A stretch of DNA of 64,000 nt, taken from positions 86,431-150,430 of IMG/VR virus record IMGVR_UViG_3300016457_000282. The stretch is one strand, 5' to 3'. Under the pieces are notes generated by a model, which worked only from the letters and a program-made list of their open reading frames with translations, made no database searches and was not told the DNA's origin. The position numbers and the translations under genes are program-made. This DNA is from a virus. This document shows positions 1-8,246 of the stretch, piece after piece (position 1 is the stretch's first letter; each line of letters opens with the position of its first letter).

Positions 1-891
1 TGACAACCAATCTTTTAAAAACGGCATAATGATATTGAGTCTGGATGTAGATGTGAAGTCTGCTATTTTCGTTTTGATTTTGCTTTGTACTCTTTTCAGC
101 AACTGAGCATCAGTATGTACTTTAACGTGACAATCTGGGCACAGTGTAATAAGATTATCCGGATGATCTTTACCGTTTTGAGATCTGGGTACTACATGAT
201 GCAGCTGAAATTGAACGTTCTTCTTTCCGCATAGCTGACATGCATACTTATCACGGTGTAGTACATAAGCACGAATATTTTGGTAACCGAATAATCTTCC
301 GTGTTGATACTGCTCACCTTCAATATCTGAATTCATCATACGTTGGATGTCAAACTTAGCATATTCAAGTGAGATGTTAGCGTCAGGAACGTATTCAACT
401 ATTTTCTGTATAGCAGCTTTATGTGACTCTAGAAAATGTCGAACTGATGGAGTCAACCGTCCATCTAAACGTCTTCTATTTTCGAATCTAGCTGGTCTAT
501 GCTTTGGTACGAGTCCTTTTCTCTTAATACGTTTACGTCTGAAGTATCGTCTCATATTTCGATATCCCCGTCTTATCTCAAGTAATTGCTTGATTTCTTT
601 CGACCTTGTGTGAAATTCGATACTTAGCAATTGCTTGACTTTGTTATACATAGTGATTCTGACTAAACAAATACCAATCGTATCTCCTGGATCTACTCCA
701 ATCCAGTATATAGGGTTATCTCTTTGCTGCGATAGTGTCTTGAACACTTGTACGACCATAATTTTACCGACAAATCGAATGACTTTAGCATTCATCTGTC
801 GCAACCAACGTTTAACCATATCCAACTTTCGTGTTGGATGTAAAATGTTATTTCTTCCATCTACAAGAAATATTAATCGTTGATGTTGCAT
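1..891 (-). CDS. iscB: IscB-like RNA-guided nuclease, 3' end cut by window edge
   Basis: The frame is open for 297 codons from an ATG at 891 to the window edge. Visible parts in order: an N-terminal segment like the IscB PLMP region (LHPTRKLDMVKRWL), RuvC-I with IGVDPGDTIGI (Asp67), an arginine-rich bridge helix (RRGYRNMRRYFRRKR, about residues 107-121), RuvC-II with ISLEYAKFD (Glu176), and an HNH domain with CxxC at 218/221, LHHVVPRSQNG (His232) and CPDC at 251-254. RuvC-III should follow but lies outside the window. A strong CAGGAGG precedes the start. IscB proteins are the ancestors of Cas9 and use an omega RNA encoded just upstream. All catalytic residues in view are present. Confident in family. 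Confidence 0.9.
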   Translation of the reverse strand, partial: MQHQRLIFLVDGRNNILHPTRKLDMVKRWLRQMNAKVIRFVGKIMVVQVFKTLSQQRDNPIYWIGVDPGDTIGICLVRITMYNKVKQLLSIEFHTRSKEIKQLLEIRRGYRNMRRYFRRKRIKRKGLVPKHRPARFENRRRLDGRLTPSVRHFLESHKAAIQKIVEYVPDANISLEYAKFDIQRMMNSDIEGEQYQHGRLFGYQNIRAYVLHRDKYACQLCGKKNVQFQLHHVVPRSQNGKDHPDNLITLCPDCHVKVHTDAQLLKRVQSKIKTKIADFTSTSRLNIIMPFLKDWLS

Positions 892-904
892 CGATTTTCC
901 TCCT

Positions 905-1030
905 GGTGTATGCCCCTATAGGGCAGGAGCAGTAATACGTCCCTGGCCTGAGCTATGGCTTGAAAGTACGAACGCATTCAATCGAATGCTCCTTCGCAGA
1001 GCCAGGAGCTGGAACGACACCCCTGGGTGC
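905..1030 (-). ncRNA. Candidate omega RNA (HEARO-type) upstream of IscB
   Basis: The sequence just upstream of the iscB start folds well: a closing stem CCTGGC/GCCAGG (942-947 with 1001-1006), an inner perfect 6-bp hairpin GCATTC-AATC-GAATGC (974-989), and a 5-bp hairpin TGCCC/GGGCA (911-925). IscB genes carry their guide scaffold in this position, with the scaffold ending near the ORF and the guide further upstream (here above about 1030). The exact ends cannot be fixed by eye, and I make no claim of a consensus match. Confidence 0.6.
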
Positions 1031-2207
1031 ATCACCATAGTCCATTGGCATGATCACAAGCCAGGATGCTTTAGCTCCTAGTCATGTGACGGAGTTTAAG
1101 TGTACTCTAAACGCTACGATACAGAACCCACACATTGGAATACGACACTGTACTTTGCAGATCACGTGAAGAAAACCGTGATGCTTTAGCACCTAATCAT
1201 GTGACTATGTTTAAGCGAAGAAAAAAATCTAAGACGCCAATACAGATCACTACGTTACGCGACAGCACCTTTCACTTTACTGCACTTCAAAATACCACAG
1301 TACACTTAACCGTTACCACACACAACTTCAGACTGCTTTAGTTGACTTTACATTACCGGTGCAGGACCAGGCCTTACATCACCTTCGCAATATGATACGG
1401 TACCTCTCTTTACCATACTCCCCCACAACACGGAGCATTACGAAGCCACCACTCGAGTTCGCTAAACTTACTCAAGCCTCCACAGCATAGTACGATACAC
1501 CACCTTCACTTTAGTTGACTTTGCAATAGCTTCTCCTCAGAGCTGTCTTTTCTTCCACTTTTCCTTACTTTCTTAACAAAAACTACCAACGCATGTTGAA
1601 AAGGCTACCAAACAGTGCAGTCAACTACCTTAGAGACAAACTTCTAGGTTTTCTCTGAAAACTTTTGATAAAACTCCTTACATCTAAGTTATTCAGTACT
1701 TAATTGCTATGACCAAGACAGTGCGTCGCATGCAAAACAATACAATACCTTTACTTTACACAACATTGGTTTGCTCTACTGAACCAAGCTTTCACGCCCC
1801 GTAAAAACTCTTTGACTGCACTGTACAACATTCTTTGCCACATAATGGAACAATCTCTCTTTAAGAGACATCTGAGAAGGAACTTCCCTTCTTCTAACCA
1901 CCTATGAGTCATCGTATGTTCAGTTAGTCAAAGTAGTTTACTTTTACATCAAATTACATAACACCACGATACCGGTTACACGACTACACTTTTCCGTGCT
2001 AATACTACCTTTCCCCATTCTACCTACGATGGCTCTGTAATCTTCTGGTTTGCAAACTGATTTTCCGCTCACGGAACTGAGCATCACTGTGCTCATGCTT
2101 AGCTCTATAAAGACAAACCTTCACGCTTCGTTACAGTGCATTACAAACGCCATACAGAGAAAGTCATGATGTTTTAACACAGGATCATATGACCACTACT
2201 ACATACT
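1031..2207. other. 1.2-kb stretch without a convincing gene
   Basis: No frame on either strand has a ribosome binding site plus coding-like composition. No complete tRNA was found by eye. The stretch contains three copies of a degenerate motif (separate entry) and a palindrome GAGCA-TCACTG-TGCTC near 2078-2093. The upstream guide portion of the IscB omega RNA and the promoter for iscB would be expected here. Confidence 0.5.
1064..2193. repeat. Three dispersed copies of a ~27-bp motif
   Basis: Copies lie at 1064-1090, 1178-1205 and 2166-2193. The shared pattern is GATGCTTTAGC, then CCTA, then TCATGTGAC; the third copy is more diverged (GATGTTTTAAC, TCATATGAC). The first two copies are also preceded by GATCAC about 10-20 bp upstream. 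They are the only clear internal repeats of the gene-free stretch beside iscB and could mark protein binding sites or remnants of an element boundary. Confidence 0.5.
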
Positions 2208-2822
2208 TCAAGGTGACACTTCTACTATTTCGAAACGACCATAACCACCGGAGCCTCTCCACTGTCCTAACCCAACGTATTTACCATAATCAAGCATTTG
2301 CTCAATAGCGTCACGATTAATCCCAACTTTATTCTTCAGAATTCTCACTGTAAACTGAATTTCAGTCCCTGCATCTACATAATCACTTCTGCAAACAGTC
2401 ACTCGAGGACCTTTCGCTGTTAACGTTCTCAAAGGTCGCTCTAAGCAACCATCTGGTTCCTTCTTTCCTAACGGTATCTGCCGTGGGTCAATAAAAACTA
2501 CCAGATCGATCCACTTCTTATAAGCAACGATCTTAGACAAGGCTCCTGCGGACATGCACACTTCGCATGCGCTTTTAAGGAAGCCTTTGATCATGTAGTT
2601 GTAGATGAAAATACCTTGCTCGTTCTTATGAAATCCGGTCCAACCTCTCTCCTCTACTTCTTCGACGGTTTCCGTTTCTTCCTCTTCCAGTTCAGGTTCT
2701 GGTGCCTTACTTGCTACAAAACGAGTATAGACTTCTGGATCTTTTGGCACAGTACCTAAAAGTTTCTCCAACAAGCGGATTTTTACGTCAAACCTTTCTT
2801 CCAACTCCGAGAGCTTCTTCAT
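2208..2822 (-). CDS. Conserved phage-type protein with glycine-rich C-terminus
   Basis: 204 aa, ATG start behind AAGGAGGGTTAAAAAC. An acidic linker (residues about 43-58) separates a short helical N-terminus from a domain containing GWTGFHKNEQGIFIYNYMIK and a C-terminal glycine-rich GLGQWRGSGGYGRFEI. That loop recalls RAMP-like folds, but the similarity is only visual. It is the last complete gene before the IscB locus. Function unknown. Confidence 0.8.
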   Translation of the reverse strand: MKKLSELEERFDVKIRLLEKLLGTVPKDPEVYTRFVASKAPEPELEEEETETVEEVEERGWTGFHKNEQGIFIYNYMIKGFLKSACEVCMSAGALSKIVAYKKWIDLVVFIDPRQIPLGKKEPDGCLERPLRTLTAKGPRVTVCRSDYVDAGTEIQFTVRILKNKVGINRDAIEQMLDYGKYVGLGQWRGSGGYGRFEIVEVSP

Positions 2823-2890
2823 GTTTTTAACCCTCCTTATTTGATATTGAGTTAAATCGAGCTACTACTACAAAACTCTCTTTCTCAAGC

Positions 2891-3080
2891 TTACAGTGAA
2901 CCTTCTAAAGAGAGTCTCGTGCCTTGAATAACATTGTTACTCTTGCTACAAATACGCTCGTCCTCGCTATAACATATAAGACGACCGGCATAAGCGTCAC
3001 AAAAAATCTTCACTACACTTAGGCAAGGCTTTGCCGCAAGCTAAGTATTTGTCTTTCGTGCCATAGATGTAACATTTCAT
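2891..3080 (-). pseudogene. Cys-rich small protein gene broken at a T6 run
   Basis: ATG at 3080 opens 27 codons, then stops at TGA just after a run of six T (3001-3006 on the plus strand as A6). If one T is removed the frame continues to TAA at 2891, giving a 62-residue protein with six cysteines (MKCYIYGTKDKYLACGK at its start, SEDFCDAYAGRLICYSEDE across the junction). Composition on both sides of the break is coding-like. It may be a decayed gene, a sequencing indel, or a slippage-dependent gene. The ribosome binding site is weak. Confidence 0.5.
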
Positions 3081-3099
3081 AGCTTACTCTGCTACTTTT

Positions 3100-3882
3100 T
3101 TAGTCTAATCTTCCTAACATAGGCCAATGAACCATAATAAAAGATCCTCTTACAGTCACTGTATTAGAGCCACCTTCAACTAAGTCTTTGACACTCAAAG
3201 TGGCTTTTCCGTAAGTTCGGAATAAAGCCTGGGCTCGCTCGTGTCCATAGTAGTCTTCAGAGTAGGCTCTCCAAATATAGAGAGCTCCTTCAACTATTTT
3301 GATTTCGTGATGACCCATGTTAAAAGAATCGCCTTGAACCAACGTGTCAAACCCATCACTTTTTTCACAAGAAGGATAAACAAACAGTTTCAGTCGACTA
3401 AAAGAAATTGAAGAAGCTACAAAGAAAGCTCTCTGCCGCAGCCCTGGTATCACGCTACCTTTTAGTTTTATTTTACCGTTACACTGCCCGAGTCGAGGTA
3501 ATTTGTATATGTATTCAGAGTCATTTAGAATTTCTACAATATCTTCTACTCCTAAATCAGGAGCAGACAACCAATTCTGAGATAAAGGAGGTTCAGGACA
3601 AAAACGCCCTGGAACTTTACGAGCAAGTTCTTGGACCCCTTTGGAAATTAAATCTCTCAGCTCACTTTCTTTAGGAGGCGGGTAATAACAGTTAATTAAT
3701 TTAATGTCAGCGGCCTGTAATGGTTCGGATTCAAATTCCCGGGGAGTTGTACCTCCTGCAGGATTTATACTGCCCGGCATTTGTACTCTCACTACAGGAG
3801 TATCAGGCTCAATATACCAATGATACCTTTCGTTCAAATAACCTTTTAGTTTTCGTAAGCTACAGTAGGACAAACTCCCCAA
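3100..3882 (-). CDS. Unknown protein, probably the 3' part of a frameshifted gene
   Basis: 260 codons, opening only at a TTG directly after an in-frame TAA and without a good ribosome binding site. Not recognised. A 37-codon frame with a perfect ribosome binding site (3846-3959) overlaps its 5' end in another frame and probably supplies the true N-terminus through a -1 shift around 3846-3860. Contains PGSINPAGGTTPREFE and a C-terminus with beta-strand-like composition; a structural or substrate-binding role cannot be told apart. Confidence 0.6.
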   Translation of the reverse strand: MGSLSYCSLRKLKGYLNERYHWYIEPDTPVVRVQMPGSINPAGGTTPREFESEPLQAADIKLINCYYPPPKESELRDLISKGVQELARKVPGRFCPEPPLSQNWLSAPDLGVEDIVEILNDSEYIYKLPRLGQCNGKIKLKGSVIPGLRQRAFFVASSISFSRLKLFVYPSCEKSDGFDTLVQGDSFNMGHHEIKIVEGALYIWRAYSEDYYGHERAQALFRTYGKATLSVKDLVEGGSNTVTVRGSFIMVHWPMLGRLD

Positions 3883-3959
3883 TTATCTTCTTGATATGCT
3901 AAAGAGAACTGTACATTGAAAGTCTTAGTATTGCTAGCTCCTGTATTTAACAGTTTCAC
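3846..3959 (-). CDS. Short frame with strong RBS, likely N-terminus of the 3100-3882 gene
   Basis: GTG at 3959 sits 7 bases after AGGAGG and encodes 37 residues (MKLLNTGASNTKTFNVQFSL then AYQEDNWGVCPTVAYEN) before TAA. The long frame at 3100-3882 runs through the same bases in the -1 frame and has no start signal of its own, so the two are best read as one gene of about 290 aa. No classic slippery heptamer is present at the junction (CGAAAACTAAAAGG), so mutation or an indel is more likely than programmed frameshifting. Confidence 0.5.
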   Translation of the reverse strand: MKLLNTGASNTKTFNVQFSLAYQEDNWGVCPTVAYEN

Positions 3960-4239
3960 AACTTAACCTCCTAAGAGTAAGCTGGCTAACCAAAGCCAGA
4001 AGTTCTTCATCAGAAAATTCCTTATGGACTATTCTAATGAATCCGTTAAGGGTAAGAGTATCAATTCTGAATAAGACTTCTTCCCCAGAACTAGTCTTAC
4101 CTACAATAAAAACTTCATTCTGGTCAGAGTCATATACATAAATGTAGTCACCAATTTTAACTCTCAGTCCTGACATAAGGGCTTCTATTACAACTGTGCA
4201 AGCATCTCTTGACTTCGTCCTTAATCCTTCACTGGACAT
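3934..4239 (-). CDS. Unknown 101-aa protein
   Basis: ATG start behind AAGGAGTTAAGTT. Small beta-rich protein (VKIGDYIYVYDSDQNEVFIV) with a leucine-rich C-terminus. It overlaps the next short frame by 26 bp and follows the 136-aa gene by 18 bp, so it belongs to the same operon. Not recognised. Confidence 0.75.
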   Translation of the reverse strand: MSSEGLRTKSRDACTVVIEALMSGLRVKIGDYIYVYDSDQNEVFIVGKTSSGEEVLFRIDTLTLNGFIRIVHKEFSDEELLALVSQLTLRRLSCETVKYRS

Positions 4240-4257
4240 AACTTAACTCCTTATAAG

Positions 4258-4668
4258 TTAGTCATTTATGTTAAGCCATTTCCCTACTTTAGCTGCAGAA
4301 CCCCAACAGTCGGCCGGAGCTTCGTTATACAAATAGTAAACATAAGCAGGTAAATTTCGAATGTTAACATCATCTGCGCACAGCACTGCTCCTGTAAGAT
4401 CATTACTCAACACAGCTCTTAGAAAGTCTCCTATTGGTACTCTCTTCTCGATGTATAACCGTAAACCACGAAACATGCGCTGAGGGATGTAAAACTCTCC
4501 TACTTCGTATGCTACATCTGTACAGTCAATAGCATCGAAAGTCACTCCCCCTTTAAAAGACTCTCCGAAGAGGTAGACTAAAGAGTCCTCAATCTCTTGT
4601 GCTCCGTTGATGAGCTTCGCGCACGGATCGGTATCATTCACTAAAAATGTAATCGTAACTTTCTTCAT
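4258..4668 (-). CDS. Conserved phage hypothetical protein
   Basis: 136 aa, ATG behind AAGGAGGTATC. The pattern FYIPQRMFRGLRLYIEKRVP, AVLSNDLTGAVLCAD, N-x3-LPAYVYYLYNEAP and CWGS is one I associate with a short protein widespread in phage and prophage early regions, of unknown function. Its start overlaps the stop of the preceding gene by 4 bp, which suggests translational coupling. Confidence 0.8.
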   Translation of the reverse strand: MKKVTITFLVNDTDPCAKLINGAQEIEDSLVYLFGESFKGGVTFDAIDCTDVAYEVGEFYIPQRMFRGLRLYIEKRVPIGDFLRAVLSNDLTGAVLCADDVNIRNLPAYVYYLYNEAPADCWGSAAKVGKWLNIND

Positions 4669-5336
4669 GATACCTCCTTACTACTACCTGTGATTAGTTG
4701 GTCTAGAGTTAACAATCTCAAACGGTCCTTAATTATTCTTGAGGCATACGTGTTGCTGCTTAAGACCACTGAGATTTTTTCATTTGAGAAGAACGAGCTT
4801 TTAAGATCAAACGATGTCTTAGTAGGCACTAGTACGCCCAGCTTTTCGAGGATCACGCTTACCACGTCGGCAGGTAAGTCCTTATTAGCTTGGAAGTATA
4901 ACGCTTCTGAAAACTTACGGTCAACTGAGCCGTGACCCATTACTAAGAAGGAAATAGGTGGTATACTAATCCGTCCGCGTACTGCTACATAACGGAGAAA
5001 TTCCTTTGGCGATGCCGCAGACGAGGTAAATTTCTCATACTCCAATTCATCGAGTAACTGCTTAAGCGTCTGATCTAGCTCCTTTTCGGACGCCATCTCA
5101 ATAAAAAAGCGCATTCTGCCTGTATAAAGGCGCTCGCAATACCAACTAGAGAAGTCGACGAGATCTGAATAAGTCATATCAGGATCTTTCTTTAGTTTTT
5201 TGAGTATTGTACTTTGTGTATACATAGGCGCAAAACGAATAGTAATCGTTTTCTTGAAGAATTGAAATTCTAAGCTTGCTCGCGAATTAGGTAATCGCGC
5301 AGTTAGAATTTTTACACTAGACGGTATAAAGTGCAT
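4665..5336 (-). CDS. Unknown 223-aa protein
   Basis: ATG behind GGAGGTAGAGGTT, overlapping the next gene by 4 bp. A mixed alpha/beta composition without recognisable motif; the middle is rich in charged helices (EKELDQTLKQLLDELEYEKF). Not recognised. Operon member between an RHH regulator and the conserved 136-aa protein. Confidence 0.75.
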   Translation of the reverse strand: MHFIPSSVKILTARLPNSRASLEFQFFKKTITIRFAPMYTQSTILKKLKKDPDMTYSDLVDFSSWYCERLYTGRMRFFIEMASEKELDQTLKQLLDELEYEKFTSSAASPKEFLRYVAVRGRISIPPISFLVMGHGSVDRKFSEALYFQANKDLPADVVSVILEKLGVLVPTKTSFDLKSSFFSNEKISVVLSSNTYASRIIKDRLRLLTLDQLITGSSKEVS

Positions 5337-5353
5337 AACCTCTACCTCCGTAC

Positions 5354-5542
5354 TTATACTCTTCGTCCTGGCCCTTTTATCGGATCCTCGATTTGAAGAA
5401 CTACGTCAAGGAACCCTTTATTCTCAACAACTGCTCTAACGTAAGTCCTCAAGACAGTAGCCCGCGAGAGATGGTATTGTGTACAAATCTCGTCGAACTG
5501 ATCTAGAAGATCGTCAGGGATAGATAAACAAATCACTTTCAC
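5354..5542 (-). CDS. Ribbon-helix-helix regulator
   Basis: 62 aa from a GTG behind GAGGAGG. The N-terminal strand KVICLSIPDDLLDQFDEIC, followed by helix, LSRATVLRTYVRAVVENKG, is the MetJ/Arc/CopG ribbon-helix-helix pattern: a strand for the DNA groove, then two helices with the S/R-rich turn. Such proteins bind short operators as dimers. It lies first in the minus-strand run 5.5 to 2.2 kb and could regulate it; that is inference. Confidence 0.75.
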   Translation of the reverse strand: MKVICLSIPDDLLDQFDEICTQYHLSRATVLRTYVRAVVENKGFLDVVLQIEDPIKGPGRRV

Positions 5543-5665
5543 GACAACCTCCTCATTTCTAAAGTTTGAGAACAGTAAGAGATTTTTCGCCGAGTTGCGC
5601 TACTGTCTAACTCCTTGTCGTTTGATGGCACGAACGAGAGTAAACTTTTCCTATATTAATGAGTA

Positions 5666-6172
5666 TTACAACGAGTCTTGCATTAAGAAAACATATCTCT
5701 TGGACTTACCGAACTTAAGAGCGTCTTCTTTACGCCACATGAATACATCAACGTGTGGTCCTTTTACTTTTGGAGACATTAGATCTCCAATGATTTTGAC
5801 TCCAATTCCTTCAATATAAACTTTTCGACCCGGCGACCAACCTTGGCGCAGTAAGTCTCGAGAAATAGCAACGTACTTAGGATGAACTCTTTTGAGAAAA
5901 GCAGTGGTATAGGGAGTAGAGTCGCATTCACGAATGGAGGGCGAATATGCAGTAACAGTAGCGATGACATAGTTCTTGTACTTCAGGGATTTGAGCTCTA
6001 CTGTGAGGGAACTTACTTGCTTGGTTAAATCAGAGATGATCTCTTGTTGTCGAGCAATGATATAGTCGTACTGAGAAAATTTGTCGCTAATGTATTTACC
6101 TGCTGTAAATGAAGTAAGAGCAGCAAGACAGATAGTACTACCTGCAAAGAGTTGAGCTAATCTTCTGTTCAT
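5666..6172 (-). CDS. Membrane-anchored 3D-domain (MltA/RlpA-like) protein
   Basis: 168 aa. Residues about 8-25 form a hydrophobic signal anchor, followed by a coiled-coil stretch (about 38-65) and a 3D domain: VTAYSPSIRECD, VAISRDLL, PGRKVYIEGIG, GDLMSPKVKGPHVDVFM with the conserved aspartates. 3D/double-psi barrel domains occur in lytic transglycosylases and resuscitation-type proteins, so a cell-wall role at lysis or entry is plausible. Start overlaps the preceding gene end by 4 bp. Confidence 0.75.
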   Translation of the reverse strand: MNRRLAQLFAGSTICLAALTSFTAGKYISDKFSQYDYIIARQQEIISDLTKQVSSLTVELKSLKYKNYVIATVTAYSPSIRECDSTPYTTAFLKRVHPKYVAISRDLLRQGWSPGRKVYIEGIGVKIIGDLMSPKVKGPHVDVFMWRKEDALKFGKSKRYVFLMQDSL

Positions 6173-6381
6173 GAAGCCTCTGCTAGTAAATACTTTAACG
6201 GACGACCTGTCTTATACTCAACGATCTGGTCCGGAGAAGCAAATTTGAAATAAGGACACTTTATACACGTCCAGCCCAATGCGTTGAGCTGGGCCGCTTT
6301 CGTTAGACATTTATCGTAAAGCGGACAACTTATCCACTTCTTACAAACTGCCTTGGGTTTATTTATCATTTTAGGGTTCAT
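6169..6381 (-). CDS. Small Cys-rich protein
   Basis: About 70 aa with C-x5-C-x4-C and C-x2-C (KKWISCPLYDKCL, GWTCIKCPYF), a probable metal-binding fold resembling the C-x2-C...CPLY unit of the protein at 31239. Start taken at the ATG at 6381 overlapping the previous stop; the upstream GTG at 6387 is an alternative. No strong ribosome binding site, so translation is probably coupled. Function unknown. Confidence 0.65.
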   Translation of the reverse strand: MNPKMINKPKAVCKKWISCPLYDKCLTKAAQLNALGWTCIKCPYFKFASPDQIVEYKTGRPLKYLLAEAS

Positions 6382-6802
6382 AATCACTAATCAGTATAGT
6401 TGTTAAGATAAGTAGACAGACATTCCACAAGATAGTTTGAGTCGCTAAGTATTCACGAGGTAGAATACTCAATACTTCTACTTCCTCAGAAGGCCGCATT
6501 GAATAAGGTTCAGGAGCACCGCTAGCTCCTTGTGCCAGAGCTCCTAGTACGTTAGATAACCGATTAACAGGTTCAGACATTAATGAACACACTTGCGCCG
6601 TTTGTCTACGAGCTGTCATTAACAGCGTAGCAACCAAAACTCTCGGTTTTTCACAGAGATACTCGACCGTCTGTTCAAACCTAGCCAAGTCTCCTTCTAG
6701 AAATGACATTATTCGTCGCTGCAAATCTATAAACTCTTGAAAGAGTACTGTCTTCTCAATCCCTACTGCTTCAGCTAAACTATCACGTTCGTGATCAAAC
6801 AT
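6371..6802 (-). CDS. Unknown protein with C-terminal membrane segment
   Basis: 143 aa from ATG 6802, preceded by AAGGAGGTCAAAACG. The first two thirds is helical and arginine/glutamate rich; the last about 22 residues (ILWNVCLLILTTILIS) are a likely transmembrane anchor. Not recognised. A tail-anchored phage membrane protein is the safest description. Confidence 0.7.
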   Translation of the reverse strand: MFDHERDSLAEAVGIEKTVLFQEFIDLQRRIMSFLEGDLARFEQTVEYLCEKPRVLVATLLMTARRQTAQVCSLMSEPVNRLSNVLGALAQGASGAPEPYSMRPSEEVEVLSILPREYLATQTILWNVCLLILTTILISDYEP

Positions 6803-6827
6803 CGTTTTGACCTCCTTACACAAAAGG

Positions 6828-7079
6828 TTACTGAGCGTCTATACGTTGTCTTACTTGATCCAAAATGTTCTCTATTACTCGTTCTACTTCAACATAGTCT
6901 CCTTCATCTAAAGAGATGAGATCCTCTTTAGTCAGAGTAATTTTGTACTCGTCTTCTAAAGGAAGATCTCGCAAACTTAACTCACACAAACAATCTGACG
7001 CTGGCGAGCTAACTATACTGCCGTTACTATTACGATACATTCGAGCGCCGCACTTACGGCAAGTTCCTAGAAATTTCAC
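6828..7079 (-). CDS. Zinc-ribbon protein
   Basis: 83 aa from GTG 7079 behind AAAGGAGGAATC. The N-terminus carries CRKCGARM and later DCLCEL, giving a four-cysteine zinc-ribbon-like site, followed by an acidic helical tail. Sits between the VWA gene and the membrane protein on one transcript. Function unknown. Confidence 0.7.
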   Translation of the reverse strand: MKFLGTCRKCGARMYRNSNGSIVSSPASDCLCELSLRDLPLEDEYKITLTKEDLISLDEGDYVEVERVIENILDQVRQRIDAQ

Positions 7080-7099
7080 TTCTTGATTCCTCCTTTCAC

Positions 7100-8245
7100 T
7101 TAATCAATATAGTAAACAGTACCAAAAGGTACTCGTATGTCTAACGTTTGGAAAGTTCTAACTACAATCCAAATCACAGAGTAAGTAGGTGTCTTTTGAG
7201 GAAAGGTACCAAAAGTGTCTGTAAAGTATACGAACAAGTCAGGTTTCAGTTTTCTCTTCTCAACATCTTCAAAAGGCGGTGCTAGACTAGTACCTCCACC
7301 TCCTCTCAAGTTCGCAACCAGCTCGTCATACGACGGGTTATGTAATACAGCGTGAATATCAGCATCTATCACATAAACCCAATGTTCTGAAACTAACTTC
7401 TCAACTCGTTGATATTCAGCACAGAATTTCGAAAGTTCTTGTTGCGAAATACTACCTGAGGTATCAAAAGCCGTAACGAGATTAAACTCCTTCTTGTAGT
7501 TACCAGCTAAACGAACGTCGCAAGCGATTTGGTAGTACGGTAACTTCGTATAGGTTGGTGTAGCAACTTTCTTTCCTATGAAAGACAAAATCCTAGCCGC
7601 GATTACTCGCTCCCAAGGAACTTGAGACTTATAACCTTGGTCAATCTCACGCAGCACGTCGGCAGAAACACTACCTTGGGACTTGAGATGATTCCCAAAC
7701 TCATATAATGATCCAGTACTTATCGGCAGAGGTTCAGTAAAGTGCTTAGGGGGTCTGATACCATCTACAGTAAGCGGTACTAATCGTATTGTCTTGCCGC
7801 CAAACTTAAACTCGGTTTTTCCTTCCTTTTTAGTCTTATCTACTAAGCGTTGTAACTCTCGATAAATCAACTCGGCAGGCCCATCAGGAATATCTCGAAA
7901 CAGTATAAACCTATGTTGTTCAACCCAATTCACAGACTCAAGCTCGAGGACAGTAGTTAATAAGTTGTTTACAACATGGTCAATAGCTAGTCCCCAAAGG
8001 ACTCGATCTTTTCCAGCACCTCTTCTAATGTGGTTGAATATGTAGTGTAGCAGTTCGTGACAGTACACAAACAACTGAGTTTGATAATCTTCTTCTTCAG
8101 ATATTACAATGTGACTATCTCGAACCAGACAACCGCCTATTTCACTAGGCAACTTATCGAAGTAGATCGGAATTTGTAATGCAGCAGATGTTCCTACCTT
8201 TCGATAAGCATCAATTCTTAGTTTTGTATCCTTTTGTTTCTTCAT
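7100..8245 (-). CDS. Metallopeptidase-like/VWA protein (DUF2201 type)
   Basis: 381 aa. N-terminal domain with HELLH at 63-67, the zinc-binding motif of DUF2201-type metallopeptidases; C-terminal von Willebrand A domain starting at AFDTSGSIS (residues 259-267), the MIDAS DxSxS. This is the known partner of MoxR-family ATPases, and the ATPase gene lies one base upstream. Together they are expected to remodel or load cofactors into a protein complex; the phage target is unknown. ATG behind TAGGAG. Confidence 0.85.
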   Translation of the reverse strand: MKKQKDTKLRIDAYRKVGTSAALQIPIYFDKLPSEIGGCLVRDSHIVISEEEDYQTQLFVYCHELLHYIFNHIRRGAGKDRVLWGLAIDHVVNNLLTTVLELESVNWVEQHRFILFRDIPDGPAELIYRELQRLVDKTKKEGKTEFKFGGKTIRLVPLTVDGIRPPKHFTEPLPISTGSLYEFGNHLKSQGSVSADVLREIDQGYKSQVPWERVIAARILSFIGKKVATPTYTKLPYYQIACDVRLAGNYKKEFNLVTAFDTSGSISQQELSKFCAEYQRVEKLVSEHWVYVIDADIHAVLHNPSYDELVANLRGGGGTSLAPPFEDVEKRKLKPDLFVYFTDTFGTFPQKTPTYSVIWIVVRTFQTLDIRVPFGTVYYID

Positions 8246-8246
8246 T

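Noticed and set aside
347-883. Two plus-strand frames inside the IscB gene
   Set aside because: They are shadows of the iscB coding strand; the minus frame carries complete RuvC/HNH motifs and an RBS.
3721-3745. T-loop-like GATTCAAATTCCC suggesting a tRNA
   Set aside because: Lies within a coding frame; no acceptor or anticodon stems pair around it.
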